A stretch of 64,000 bases of DNA from Flavobacterium sp. (GTDB lineage: Bacteria > Bacteroidota > Bacteroidia > Flavobacteriales > Flavobacteriaceae), in assembly GCF_029945805.1 (NCBI RefSeq), contig NZ_JAQSDH010000033.1, positions 1 to 64,000 on the forward strand. Direction: 5' to 3'. A program made the translations under genes and the position numbers. A model generated the notes under the pieces. It was not told the DNA's origin. It saw nothing but the letters and a program-made list of their open reading frames with translations, and searched no databases. Positions 26,094 through 35,080 of the stretch are shown here, piece by piece; position 1 is the first letter of the stretch, and every line of letters begins with the position of its first letter.

Positions 26094-27851
26094 TTATCCA
26101 ACTTCCGTAGCAAACTGTGCGTCGTATAATTTTTTGTAATACCCATCTGTTTTGGCTAGTAATTCTTGGTGCGAACCTTCTTCAACAATTTCGCCTTTAT
26201 CCATTACAATTATTTTATCAGCGTTCATAATCGTTGCCAGTCGGTGGGCAATTACTATAGAAGTACGTCCTTTGGTAATCGTAATGGTAGCCTTCTGAAT
26301 CAATTCTTCACTGTAGGTATCAATAGAGGAAGTTGCTTCATCTAAAATCAAAATACTGGGATTGCTGACATAAGCTCGTAGAAAAGCAATCAATTGACGT
26401 TGCCCAGATGATAGCATCACACCGCGTTCTTTTACATCATAATCATAGCCGCCCGGTAGACTTTTAATGAATTTATGCACGCCAATTTCTTTAGCAGCAT
26501 GAATCACTTCTTCCCGCGTAATATCAGGATTGTTTAGGGTTATATTGTTAAAAATCGTATCGGCAAACAGAAAAACATCTTGTAAAACAATGGCTATTTG
26601 CTTTCGTAAGCTTTCCAATTTGAAATCATTAATGTTTTGGTTGTCGATGTAAATATTGCCCGAATTAATTTCGTAAAAACGGTTTAGCAAATTTATGATG
26701 GTTGATTTCCCGGCACCAGTTGCACCAACAATGGCAATGGTTTCCCCTGCATTTACTTTTAGATTAATGCCTTTTAGAACTTCTTCGTTGTCAATGTAAC
26801 TGAAACGAACCTTTTCAAAAAGAATATTTCCGTCAAAATGAGTCGCTTCTTTTTTTCCGTCAAGTTGCACCTCTTCATCCGAATCTAAAATATCGAAAAC
26901 TCGATTTGCCGCAATCATTCCCATCTGCATTTCGTTGAATTTATCTGCAATTTGACGTAATGGATTAAACAACATCGTAATAAACATGGTGTAGGATATT
27001 AATTGACCAATAGTAGTAAATGGATTTCCATTGACAATCTGCATTCCGCCATAAATAATGATCACCCCAAGAGTGATTGACGAAATAATATCGGCAATTG
27101 GGAAGAAGATGGAGTTGTACAAAATATTCTTAATCCAAGCTTTGTTGTGCTTTTGATTTATTTCCTTGAACTTCTCCAATTCGATACTTTCACGGTTGAA
27201 AAGTTGTACTATTTTCATTCCGGTTACACGTTCTTGTACAAAAACGTTCATGTTATTGACTTGCGTTCGAACTTCTTCAAAAGCAATTTTCATCTTACGT
27301 TGAAATATTCGCGTAATATAAATCAGAACCGGCATGGCAAAAACGACGATCATTGATAAATGCCAATTCATCCAAAACATAACGGAAAGGCAGACAATCA
27401 TCTTAAGCAAGTCACTAAAAATCATGAATAGTCCTTGACTGAAAATGCGGGCAATTTGTTCAATATCAGAAACGGAACGGGTTACGAGCATTCCAACCGG
27501 TGAAATATCGAAATATTTCATTCTGAAAGTCTGAATGTGACGAAACAGTTTGGTGCGGATGTCTTTAATAATATCTTGTCCGAGCCAATTGGCCCAATAG
27601 ACGAAGTAGAATTGCGATAGCGTTTCTAAGATTAGCATAATTCCCATTATGCCAACGTATTTTAGTAAACCTGATTTACTAGCAGTTTTGATGTAGGTAT
27701 CCACCGTTATTTCTAATAAAAAAGGACGTAATGAGGCAAATAAAGCTAAGGAAAAAGCAAATAAAATAACACCATAATACCTTGTTTTATAAGGCTTTGT
27801 GTATTTTAATATTCGTTTAAATAAATTAGTATCGAATGCTTTTACTTCCAT
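26094..27851 (-). CDS. ABC exporter half-transporter (MsbA/MdlB-like)
   Basis: A 585-residue type I exporter half: six transmembrane helices (about 1-320) fused to a nucleotide-binding domain with Walker A GATGAGKST, Q-loop IVLQDVFLF, signature LSSGQRQ (replacing LSGGQ), Walker B ILILDEATSS and H-loop AHRLAT. It would act as a dimer, probably a homodimer because no partner half is adjacent. The substrate (lipid, peptide or drug) is unknown. The Ser in the signature motif (SSGQ) is a common variant. The gene is 60 bases downstream of truA on the same strand. Confidence 0.93.
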   Translation of the reverse strand: MEVKAFDTNLFKRILKYTKPYKTRYYGVILFAFSLALFASLRPFLLEITVDTYIKTASKSGLLKYVGIMGIMLILETLSQFYFVYWANWLGQDIIKDIRTKLFRHIQTFRMKYFDISPVGMLVTRSVSDIEQIARIFSQGLFMIFSDLLKMIVCLSVMFWMNWHLSMIVVFAMPVLIYITRIFQRKMKIAFEEVRTQVNNMNVFVQERVTGMKIVQLFNRESIELEKFKEINQKHNKAWIKNILYNSIFFPIADIISSITLGVIIIYGGMQIVNGNPFTTIGQLISYTMFITMLFNPLRQIADKFNEMQMGMIAANRVFDILDSDEEVQLDGKKEATHFDGNILFEKVRFSYIDNEEVLKGINLKVNAGETIAIVGATGAGKSTIINLLNRFYEINSGNIYIDNQNINDFKLESLRKQIAIVLQDVFLFADTIFNNITLNNPDITREEVIHAAKEIGVHKFIKSLPGGYDYDVKERGVMLSSGQRQLIAFLRAYVSNPSILILDEATSSIDTYSEELIQKATITITKGRTSIVIAHRLATIMNADKIIVMDKGEIVEEGSHQELLAKTDGYYKKLYDAQFATEVG

Positions 27852-27911
27852 ATTTTCATTGGGAGGAACAAAACAATTTTATAATTAATTGCATTTTCCT
27901 TTTTTATATTA

Positions 27912-28652
27912 CTACTCTTTTAAATAGGGATATTCAATTTTTGTTAGATATAAACCGTGAGCTGGAACGGAATATCCGGCTTGACTTCGATCCTGACTTT
28001 CGATTATTTTTTCAAAATCAGCAAGACTTATTTTTTCTGTACCTATATTAATCATTGTTCCCACAATAGCCCGAACCATGTTTCTTAAGAATCGATCTGC
28101 GGCAATAGTGAATATGATTCTGCTTCCTTCTTGCTTCCAATGTGCCGCAACAATTTTACAGTTGAACGAATTAACGTCGGTATGTACTTTAGAAAAACAT
28201 TCAAAATCAGTATACTTGAAAAGTAGTTTGCAAGCCTCATTCATTTTGTCAAGATTTAAGGGCAAATTAAACTGATAGCTTCCGTCATTTTCAAAAGCAT
28301 CTTTCCTAGTGTGTATTTGGTATTCATAAGTTCTTTTGGTCGCATCAAACCGAGCGTGTGCTTCATCAGCAACTTTAAAAACATCAAAAATCACGATGTC
28401 TTTTGGTAAAAAAGAATTGAGTTTGTAAATGAGTTGTTTGCTATCAATTTCTTCATCGAAATCAAAATGGGCAAACATTTGTTTGGCGTGAACTCCGCTA
28501 TCGGTCCTTCCGGCACCCATACTTTCAATATCGGTTTTTAGCAACATTGACAAGGCTTTGTTGAGTGTTTCTTGTATAGAAGCGGAATCAGGTTGTATTT
28601 GCCAACCGTGATAATTTGTTCCTTTATACGCTAATTCGATGAAGTATCTCAA
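27912..28652 (-). CDS. truA: tRNA pseudouridine(38-40) synthase TruA
   Basis: A cytoplasmic enzyme of about 246 residues that converts U38-U40 in tRNA anticodon stems to pseudouridine. The catalytic Asp is in GAGRTDSGVHA, and the family blocks RYFIELAYKGTNYHGWQ and RFLRNMVRAIVGTM are intact. No ATG lies near the conserved N-terminus: two TTG codons occur, at 28658 and 28652; the second gives the usual MRYF-type start, so a TTG start at 28652 is proposed, with 28658 equally possible. An exact -7 box is 40 bases upstream. It is divergent from the phosphoesterase gene. Confidence 0.9.
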   Translation of the reverse strand: MRYFIELAYKGTNYHGWQIQPDSASIQETLNKALSMLLKTDIESMGAGRTDSGVHAKQMFAHFDFDEEIDSKQLIYKLNSFLPKDIVIFDVFKVADEAHARFDATKRTYEYQIHTRKDAFENDGSYQFNLPLNLDKMNEACKLLFKYTDFECFSKVHTDVNSFNCKIVAAHWKQEGSRIIFTIAADRFLRNMVRAIVGTMINIGTEKISLADFEKIIESQDRSQAGYSVPAHGLYLTKIEYPYLKE

Positions 28653-28691
28653 GTTCAATTTTCAGTTTTCAGTGAACAAATTTATTATTCG

Positions 28692-28699
28692 CAAAGTTA
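28692..28699 (-). promoter_or_regulatory. -7 box TAACTTTG for truA
   Basis: Exact TAnnTTTG match on the minus strand about 40 bases before the proposed TTG start. It mirrors the plus-strand box at 28760. Confidence 0.5.
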
Positions 28700-28759
28700 C
28701 AAAGTTTTTGTATAGTCGCCGTGTAAAGTTATCATAACATAATCCTAATAATTACTTCG

Positions 28760-28767
28760 TAACTTTG
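28760..28767 (+). promoter_or_regulatory. -7 box TAACTTTG for the metallophosphoesterase gene
   Basis: Exact TAnnTTTG match 23 bases before the GTG start at 28791; identical in sequence to the divergent truA box. Confidence 0.5.
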
Positions 28768-28790
28768 TCATCTAATAAGCATTTAACTTA

Positions 28791-29291
28791 GTGAAAAAAA
28801 TTCTGCTGCTTTCCGATACCCACAGTTATCTTGATGAAAAAGTTCTTAAATATGTCCGTCAAGCGGATGAAGTTTGGCATGCGGGAGATATTGGTGATTT
28901 GGCTGTAACCGATACATTGAAATCAATTAAGCCGTTGCGTGCTGTTTATGGAAATATTGATGATGCTAAAGCGCGAATGGAATTCCCACTGAATAATCGA
29001 TTTATGTGTGAAGATGTGGACGTTTGGATTACCCATATTGGTGGTTATCCCGGAAAATACAATCAAGCAATACGAGAAGAAATTATCCGTAATCCGCCGA
29101 AATTATTTATTTGCGGTCATTCACACATCCTTAAAGTACAGTTTGATAAGAAATTAAATTTATTGCATATGAATCCGGGCGCGTGTGGAATTCATGGTTT
29201 TCATCAGGTTCGCACGATGCTTCGTTTCGAAGTTGATGGCGACAAAATTCAGAATTTGGAAATTGTGGAATTGGGAAATAGAGGAAGTTAG
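28791..29291 (+). CDS. YfcE/MJ0936-type metallophosphoesterase
   Basis: A 166-residue calcineurin-like phosphodiesterase with all metal motifs: LLSDTHSYLDE, HAGDIGD, YGNIDD, HIGG, GHSHI and NPGACG. The short, single-domain form is the YfcE/MJ0936 group, which hydrolyses phosphodiesters, with cyclic or linear nucleotides as likely substrates; the physiological substrate is unknown. The start is a GTG at 28791, supported by the -7 box and the conserved KKILLLSDTH N-terminus. It is convergent with the large amidohydrolase gene. Confidence 0.92.
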   Translation: MKKILLLSDTHSYLDEKVLKYVRQADEVWHAGDIGDLAVTDTLKSIKPLRAVYGNIDDAKARMEFPLNNRFMCEDVDVWITHIGGYPGKYNQAIREEIIRNPPKLFICGHSHILKVQFDKKLNLLHMNPGACGIHGFHQVRTMLRFEVDGDKIQNLEIVELGNRGS

Positions 29292-29346
29292 TTATGATGG
29301 TTTAGTTTTGTGAGGTACTTTCTATTTGTTAAGAATTGTTGATAAA

Positions 29347-29372
29347 AGCCCTTCGACAGGCTCATGGTGACA
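29347..29372 (+). repeat. Variant copy of the CTTCGACTGCGCTCAGGG repeat
   Basis: Reads agcccttcgacaggctcatg then gtgaca: the ends of the repeat are conserved and the centre is changed. It lies in the spacer of two convergent genes. Confidence 0.75.
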
Positions 29373-29401
29373 GTATAGTAATTAATTGTATTAGGGAATA
29401 A

Positions 29402-29432
29402 AAAAGCCCTTATTTTTTGAACAAGAGCTTTT
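29402..29432. terminator. Bidirectional terminator between convergent genes
   Basis: Stem aaaagc-c-ctt (from 29402) with aag-a-gctttt (to 29432), flanked by A-rich and T-rich runs, serving the phosphoesterase and amidohydrolase genes. An AT-rich repeat (aaatttagaatttaaaattc) follows at 29438-29457. Confidence 0.7.
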
Positions 29433-29467
29433 ATTTAAAATTTAGAATTTAAAATTCGAAATAACTT

Positions 29468-32400
29468 TTAATTATGTTGGTGAATAGCTCCACAACAATG
29501 ACTTTCCATAAAGCTGTTGCTTTCTTCGTGCCAAGGAAAAGCAGCATTGTATTTTGAGTTTTCCCAGTAGAATTTCTTGCGGTCTTTGGTTTCGTTTCCG
29601 ATTTCATTCATCGTTTCGGTATCGTACAAACGACCATTTGCCATAGTATATTTTATCGAATTTGAATTCTGAATATCCTCTAACGGATTTTTATCCAATA
29701 CCAATAAATCAGCTAATTTTCCTTTTTCTAAGGAACCAATGTCATGACCTGCACCGATGTAATTTGCGGAGTTAATAGTTGCTGTTTTCAATACATCCAG
29801 ATTGCTCATTCCACCTTGCGCTAAACTCCACAATTCCCAATGCGCTCCCATTCCTTGCAATTGTCCGTGGGCGCCCATGTTGACTTTTACACCTGCATTA
29901 GATAATGTGTTCACTGTTTTTGAGGTCAAAATATGATCGTTTACATAATCTTCTTTCGGAGCCATCATTCGGTAACGAGAACGCGAATCGATGATGCCTC
30001 GAGGTGTAAATTGCAATAATTTTTTATTTTCCCAAACGTTGGTTTTTTCATACCAATACAATTCTGCATTTAGTCCGCCATAATTCACAATTAGCGTAGG
30101 AGTGTAGCCTACTTTACTCGTTCCCCAAAGTTCGGTGACATCTTTATACACTGGTGTAACTGGAATGTTGTGTTCTATACCGGTGTGTCCGTCAATTACC
30201 ATCGTCATGTTGTGGAAAAAGGTAGAACCGCCTTCTGGAACCACATTAATTCCTTCTTCGCGCGCGGCTTGAAGTACTTGCTGGCGTTGATCACGACGCG
30301 GTTGGTTATAGCTTTTTACAGACAAAGCCCCAAATGCTTTGGTACGTCGGATAGAAGAACGCGCATCGTCAAGATTATTGACTGTTGCTTTGAAATCACC
30401 ATCAGCACCATACAGAATAAACCCTGTGGAGAAAATTCTCGGACCAACAATGGCTCCATTTTTCACCATTTCTGATAAAGAAAAAATGGATTCGGTGTTG
30501 GATGACGGATCGTGTGAAGTGGTAACTCCAAAAGCTAGGTTAGCTAATAACTGCCAGTTTTGTTGTGTGGTCAATCCGTAACGGAAGGCGCCAATATGTG
30601 CGTGTGCATCAACCATTCCAGGCATAATCGTTTTTCCCTCAACATCGTAGACTTTGGCATCTGCTGGAACCGATATTTCGCTAGAAGTTCCAATAGCTTC
30701 GATGCGGTTTTGATTGATAATGATAGTTCCTTTTTCGATGATTTTGTCGCCGTCCATTGTAATAATTCGGGCATTTGTAAATGCGATGCGTCCTTTTACT
30801 CGGTCTATTTTGGATAGTAAACCTATTTTTGTTCCGATATCGGTTGGTTTATCTATTTTTTCAGGCGAACCTTCTAAAAATGTGAATCGGTCTTTTAAGG
30901 CATTAGAGAAATAAGAATCTCCTAACATCCACATAATGTTTTTACTATCGGCAGACCAATGCAAGCAAATTCCAGAATCTTTTGTCAATTCAGAAACGGG
31001 AACAGAAGTAGAGGCATTATCCAAATCAACTTCTTGTCCGTTCATGTTTAGTGGTGCGACATAGCCTTTGTGCAAGTGTGTGAAAGCAATCCATTGGTTG
31101 TCCGGACTTGGTACTAATCGGTTGGCATATTTTGCTTTGATGTGTGTGCGTTCGTCTTTTCCGTTGAGGTCCACACTTTTGAGTTCTTTTGTTAAGTTTC
31201 CGAAAAATACGCCACCTGTTTGGTAAAAAATACGGTTTCCGTCTTTGGTAAACATTGGATATTCTCCTTCGGCTGTTACAAATTTTGGACTTCCACCACT
31301 AATTGACATGGTATAAATTCCTGGGTTTTTACAAAAAGTATAGCCTTGATCTGTATTGCCATCTTCTTTGAGATAGGTTATCATTTTTCCGTCAGGCGAG
31401 ATGTTTGGCATTCTGTAAATCCCTTTTGCGGAAGTTAGTTTGGTTCCATTTTTTCCGTCAAGCGAAATTTTTCGGATGCTTCCCATTTCCATATCATTCC
31501 ACGTCACATAAACGATTTCTTTTCCGTTGGCTGTGAAGGTTGGTTCAGCCTCAAAGTCGGTTCCTAATGTCAATCGTTTCGGAGTTCCATTCGGTAATGC
31601 TTTGGTCCAAATATAGCCTAATGCTCTAAACGCAACTGTTTTTCCATCGGGCGAGGTTACAGCATCGCGAATCATTTTTACGGTAAAATCATTATCCGTA
31701 ATTGGGGTGTCGGTTTTTACTCTGTCGGCAATATCAATCGAAACATCTGCAGTAAACGGGATACCAGTCGCCGTTAAATTTGCTACATTCACTTTCTGAA
31801 TTTTCCCTGCTGCCCAAATGATAATATCTTCATTGTTTGGCATCCAGCTGAAATTTGGATACACACCAAATAGCGTCCAAGCCGTTTGTTGGTCTTTGTC
31901 TAATTGATCATAAATCGGCCATTCTTCACCCGTTTCTAAATCCTGAATATACAAGACTGATTTCTCCCGAACACGTTTTACGAAGGCTAGTTTTTTTCCG
32001 TCTCTTGAAATTTGTGGTCGTGCTGCACCGCCAGGTCCGCCTGTAACTTTATCTGTTTTTCCAGTTGTGAAATCGTAGCGTTTGATGACGAATATTTCGT
32101 TATTGGGATCTTTATTATATTGGAAATAGCCTCCTGGATACATGTCTTCGCTGTAATATAAATATTTTCCGTCAGGCGAAATTACAGGTTCATTTACGTC
32201 TTGTTGGTCGTTTTTACGTTTGGTTAATTGCACTCCTGATCCACCAGAAATATGATACTGCCACAATTCACCTGCACCCAAAGAACGCTGGGAAGAGAAG
32301 TGTTTTTTGACAACCAAATAATTTCCGTCCGGCATCCAACAAGCATTGTTTACCAATCTGAAATCTTCTTTGGTGACTTGTTTTGCATCTGTTCCATCGG

Positions 32401-32770
32401 CTTTTATCACCCAAATATTATCGCCACCGCCAGCATCGCTAGTAAATGAAAGGTGTTTTCCATCCGGACTAAATCGCGGCTGTATTTCAAACGGAATTCC
32501 AGAACGAAGTATTTTAGCTTTGCCGCCTGTAATCGGAATACTGTAAATATCTCCGAGCATATCAAAAACGATAGTTTTTCCATCGGGACTAACATCAAGA
32601 TTCATCCAAGTTCCTTCAGAAGTAGTGAAATTGTGTGGTTTGTAGTTGAAACTATCGCCGGGTTTAGCCACATTCCATTTGGGCTTTTCGGGTTCTTTTT
32701 TGTCTTCCTGAGAGTTTACAGTTAATGAAATAAAAGATAAGACGAGTAAAAAAGGGAGTTTTTTAGTCAT
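29468..32770 (-). CDS. Exported TolB-type beta-propeller / amidohydrolase fusion protein
   Basis: A large exported protein of 1100 residues. A signal peptide (MTKKLPFLLVLSFISLTVNS) is followed by about 640 residues of TolB/WD40-like propeller repeats (repeated SPDGK-x-I/L blades) and a C-terminal amidohydrolase of the imidazolonepropionase/dipeptidase type (about 680-1060; MPGMVDAHAHIGAFRYGL, the metal HxH). The propeller may present or sieve peptide substrates, as in tricorn-like proteins; the substrate is unknown. The C-terminus contains HCCGAIHQHN. A near-match TATATTTA lies upstream. It is a single gene. Confidence 0.9.
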   Translation of the reverse strand: MTKKLPFLLVLSFISLTVNSQEDKKEPEKPKWNVAKPGDSFNYKPHNFTTSEGTWMNLDVSPDGKTIVFDMLGDIYSIPITGGKAKILRSGIPFEIQPRFSPDGKHLSFTSDAGGGDNIWVIKADGTDAKQVTKEDFRLVNNACWMPDGNYLVVKKHFSSQRSLGAGELWQYHISGGSGVQLTKRKNDQQDVNEPVISPDGKYLYYSEDMYPGGYFQYNKDPNNEIFVIKRYDFTTGKTDKVTGGPGGAARPQISRDGKKLAFVKRVREKSVLYIQDLETGEEWPIYDQLDKDQQTAWTLFGVYPNFSWMPNNEDIIIWAAGKIQKVNVANLTATGIPFTADVSIDIADRVKTDTPITDNDFTVKMIRDAVTSPDGKTVAFRALGYIWTKALPNGTPKRLTLGTDFEAEPTFTANGKEIVYVTWNDMEMGSIRKISLDGKNGTKLTSAKGIYRMPNISPDGKMITYLKEDGNTDQGYTFCKNPGIYTMSISGGSPKFVTAEGEYPMFTKDGNRIFYQTGGVFFGNLTKELKSVDLNGKDERTHIKAKYANRLVPSPDNQWIAFTHLHKGYVAPLNMNGQEVDLDNASTSVPVSELTKDSGICLHWSADSKNIMWMLGDSYFSNALKDRFTFLEGSPEKIDKPTDIGTKIGLLSKIDRVKGRIAFTNARIITMDGDKIIEKGTIIINQNRIEAIGTSSEISVPADAKVYDVEGKTIMPGMVDAHAHIGAFRYGLTTQQNWQLLANLAFGVTTSHDPSSNTESIFSLSEMVKNGAIVGPRIFSTGFILYGADGDFKATVNNLDDARSSIRRTKAFGALSVKSYNQPRRDQRQQVLQAAREEGINVVPEGGSTFFHNMTMVIDGHTGIEHNIPVTPVYKDVTELWGTSKVGYTPTLIVNYGGLNAELYWYEKTNVWENKKLLQFTPRGIIDSRSRYRMMAPKEDYVNDHILTSKTVNTLSNAGVKVNMGAHGQLQGMGAHWELWSLAQGGMSNLDVLKTATINSANYIGAGHDIGSLEKGKLADLLVLDKNPLEDIQNSNSIKYTMANGRLYDTETMNEIGNETKDRKKFYWENSKYNAAFPWHEESNSFMESHCCGAIHQHN

Positions 32771-32813
32771 TAGAATAGGTTGGTTTGAATTTCACGCTAA
32801 ATATAAGAATAAA

Positions 32814-32844
32814 AAAAGCCACTCGAATACTACGAATGGCTTTT
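32814..32844 (-). terminator. Terminator of the beta-oxidation operon
   Basis: Stem of 12 positions with one mismatch (32814-32825 with 32833-32844), 7-base loop; on the minus strand a T run follows. It lies just after the acyl-CoA dehydrogenase stop. Confidence 0.8.
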
Positions 32845-32864
32845 GCAACAATTAACATACTTAA

Positions 32865-34655
32865 CTAAAAACAATAACTATTTTCGGCCACTAACTTAGT
32901 CGTAATAGTTTCTCTTAAACCTACAATGTTTGGCATGTTGGTGTATTTTGTAAAGCGGCGTAATCCCATAAGCATCATGCGCTGTTCATCGCCTTCTGCA
33001 AAAGAAATAATGCTTTCTTTTCCTTTTTGCGCAACGATATCAACTGCTTTGTAAAGATATAATTTCGCCATAGCGATTTGTTCTTTCACTTGGTCTTCAC
33101 CTTCTTTTTTGGCTAATTTTTCAGTTCTTAAAATGGTACTTTCCGCCATATAGATTTCAATTAAGATATCGGCTGCAGCCATCAAAAGCTGTTGGTGCGA
33201 ATCTAAATCAGGTCCGTATTTCTGAACAGCACCTCCGGCAACCATTAGAAATGCTTTTTTAAGTTTACCGATTAGTTCTTTTTCTTCAGAGAATAATTCG
33301 GAGTAATCTGGCGTGTCAAATGATGGAATTCCCATCAATTCTTCCTGAACTTTTGAGGCTGGTCCCAATAAATCAACGTGACCTTTCATTGCTTTTTTGA
33401 TAAGCATTCCAACCGATAACATTCGGTTGATTTCATTTGTCCCTTCATAGATACGTGCAATACGTGCATCACGCCAAGCGCTTTCCATTGGAGTGTCTTC
33501 TGAGAATCCCATTCCGCCATAGATTTGGATTCCTTCATCAGCAGCGTTTTGAACATCTTCGGAAACAGCCACTTTAAGGATGGAACATTCGATCGCGAAT
33601 TCTTCAACACCTTTCAACTCTGCTTCCTGATGCGTTGCACCTTCTTGTTCACGCAAATGGATTCGGTTTTCAATATCCTTTGCCGCACGATACGTGGCGC
33701 TTTCACCAGCATAAGCAGAAGTTGCCATTTCGGCTAATTTGTATCGGATGGCTCCAAAACTTGAGATTGGCACGTTGAACTGAATTCTTTCGTTAGCATA
33801 ATGTACCGCGTTTGAAGTTACTCTACGTTGCGCGTCTAAACAAGCTGCTGCCAATTTAATACGGCCAACGTTTAATGAATTCATAGCAATTTTAAAACCG
33901 TTTCCTCTTTCTGATAGCATATTTTCAACAGGAACTTTCGTTTCGTTAAAGAACACTTGACGCGTAGAAGAAGCTCGGATCCCAAGTTTGTGCTCTTCTT
34001 CACCCATACTAATTCCGTTGCTTGGATCATTTTCTACAATGAAGCCCGTGATGTTTTTGTCGTCTTCGATTCGGGCAAAAACGATAAACACGGAGCAAAA
34101 TCCTGCGTTGGAAATCCACATTTTTCCTCCAGTAATGCTATACGATTTCCCATCAGCTGAGAGAACTGCTTTGGTTTTTCCTGAATTGGCATCCGATCCT
34201 GCGCCTGGTTCTGTTAAGCAATATGCTCCAAACCATTCGCCAGAAGCGAGTTTAGGAACGTATTTTTGTTTTTGTTCTTCAGTTCCGTATAAGGTAATTG
34301 GCATGGTTCCGATTCCGGTATGTGCTCCAAAAGCTGTCGAAAACGAGCCTGTTGCTCCTGAAATATAGTCGCAAACCAAACATGTATCAACGAATCCCAT
34401 TCCCATTCCGCCATATGCTTCAGGAACAGCGACACTTAGAAACCCCATATCACCGGCTTTCTTCATGACTTCTTCTGTAAAAGCATAATCTTTTGCTTCG
34501 AAACGATTTTTGTTTGGCCAAATTTCTTTGTCCACGAATTCTTTAACCGAATCACGCATCATGATTTGCTCTTCGTTGAAGTCTTCAGGAGTAAAAACAT
34601 TTTCACATTTGGTTTCCTTTACCAAAAACTGTCCACCTCTTGTTATATCTTCCAT
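32865..34655 (-). CDS. Acyl-CoA dehydrogenase (VLCAD-like)
   Basis: This flavoenzyme of 596 residues catalyses the first step of beta-oxidation, forming trans-2-enoyl-CoA. The N-terminal helical domain, the FAD/substrate motifs YCLTEPGAGSDANSG and MWISNAG, and the C-terminal RIYEGTNEINRML carrying the catalytic Glu (as in very-long-chain enzymes) are all visible. An extra C-terminal helical region of about 150 residues matches the VLCAD/ACAD9 size class. It is the last gene of the operon led by marR; between it and the thiolase gene lie a broken four-helix-bundle gene and AT-rich repeats, which may reduce its co-transcription. Confidence 0.94.
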   Translation of the reverse strand: MEDITRGGQFLVKETKCENVFTPEDFNEEQIMMRDSVKEFVDKEIWPNKNRFEAKDYAFTEEVMKKAGDMGFLSVAVPEAYGGMGMGFVDTCLVCDYISGATGSFSTAFGAHTGIGTMPITLYGTEEQKQKYVPKLASGEWFGAYCLTEPGAGSDANSGKTKAVLSADGKSYSITGGKMWISNAGFCSVFIVFARIEDDKNITGFIVENDPSNGISMGEEEHKLGIRASSTRQVFFNETKVPVENMLSERGNGFKIAMNSLNVGRIKLAAACLDAQRRVTSNAVHYANERIQFNVPISSFGAIRYKLAEMATSAYAGESATYRAAKDIENRIHLREQEGATHQEAELKGVEEFAIECSILKVAVSEDVQNAADEGIQIYGGMGFSEDTPMESAWRDARIARIYEGTNEINRMLSVGMLIKKAMKGHVDLLGPASKVQEELMGIPSFDTPDYSELFSEEKELIGKLKKAFLMVAGGAVQKYGPDLDSHQQLLMAAADILIEIYMAESTILRTEKLAKKEGEDQVKEQIAMAKLYLYKAVDIVAQKGKESIISFAEGDEQRMMLMGLRRFTKYTNMPNIVGLRETITTKLVAENSYCF

Positions 34656-34661
34656 TTTTAT

Positions 34662-34696
34662 ATTATTTTAAATTTTGAATTATAAATTTTAAATTA
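34662..34696 (+). repeat. AT-rich palindromic repeat, left copy at the four-helix pseudogene
   Basis: Contains ttttaaattttgaattataa followed by attttaaattatttt. It is the inverted partner of the copy at 35047-35080; together they bracket the pseudogene. The pseudogene stop codon lies at the edge of this copy. Confidence 0.7.
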
Positions 34697-35045
34697 TTTT
34701 GATTCGCTTTCGCTTGACGTTTTAATTATTTTAGTGATGATGTTCAAAATATGTTCAACTTCGATTAAATGACTATGCCTTTCAATGACGTTAGATTTGA
34801 TTTATCTAATAATCTCAACCAATATTTTGTTTCTTTCGTTTCTTTGGATGCAATTGACATTTTATGTATAAAATCTTTTCTTGATTGTGCTACAATTGCT
34901 TCTTCTACATTTGCTCCAATACTTGTTGCTGATCTTAAAATTTGTTAAGAATTATGAATTCATTTTCTTTTTTTAATAGAATAAATAGATTTACGATTGA
35001 TAATGCAAAATCAAATGTCTTTGTTGCAATAATGTTATCTTTCAT
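34694..35045 (-). pseudogene. Broken four-helix bundle protein gene (23S rRNA intervening-sequence type)
   Basis: Reading the minus strand from the ATG at 35045 gives MKDNIIATKTFDFALSIVNL, then a stop after 36 codons. The next frame continues with ILRSATSIGANVEEAIVAQS, RKDFIHKMSIASKE and ETKYWLRLLDKSN, and a third frame with LIEVEHILNIITKIIKTS before TAA at 34694. These blocks in order are the TIGR02436 four-helix bundle family (S23/IVP proteins), normally about 115-120 residues in one frame. At least two frameshifts have destroyed it. The insert is bracketed by AT-rich inverted repeats and splits the thiolase/acyl-CoA dehydrogenase spacer. The family is associated with intervening sequences and small mobile inserts, so this is probably a decayed insertion. 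Confidence 0.85.
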
Positions 35046-35046
35046 T

Positions 35047-35080
35047 CATTTAAAATTTAGAATTCAAAATTTAAAATAAT
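35047..35080 (+). repeat. AT-rich palindromic repeat, right copy at the four-helix pseudogene
   Basis: Contains catttaaaatttagaattc followed by aaaatttaaaataattta. It is the reverse-complement type of the copy at 34662-34696 and runs up to the thiolase stop. Confidence 0.7.
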
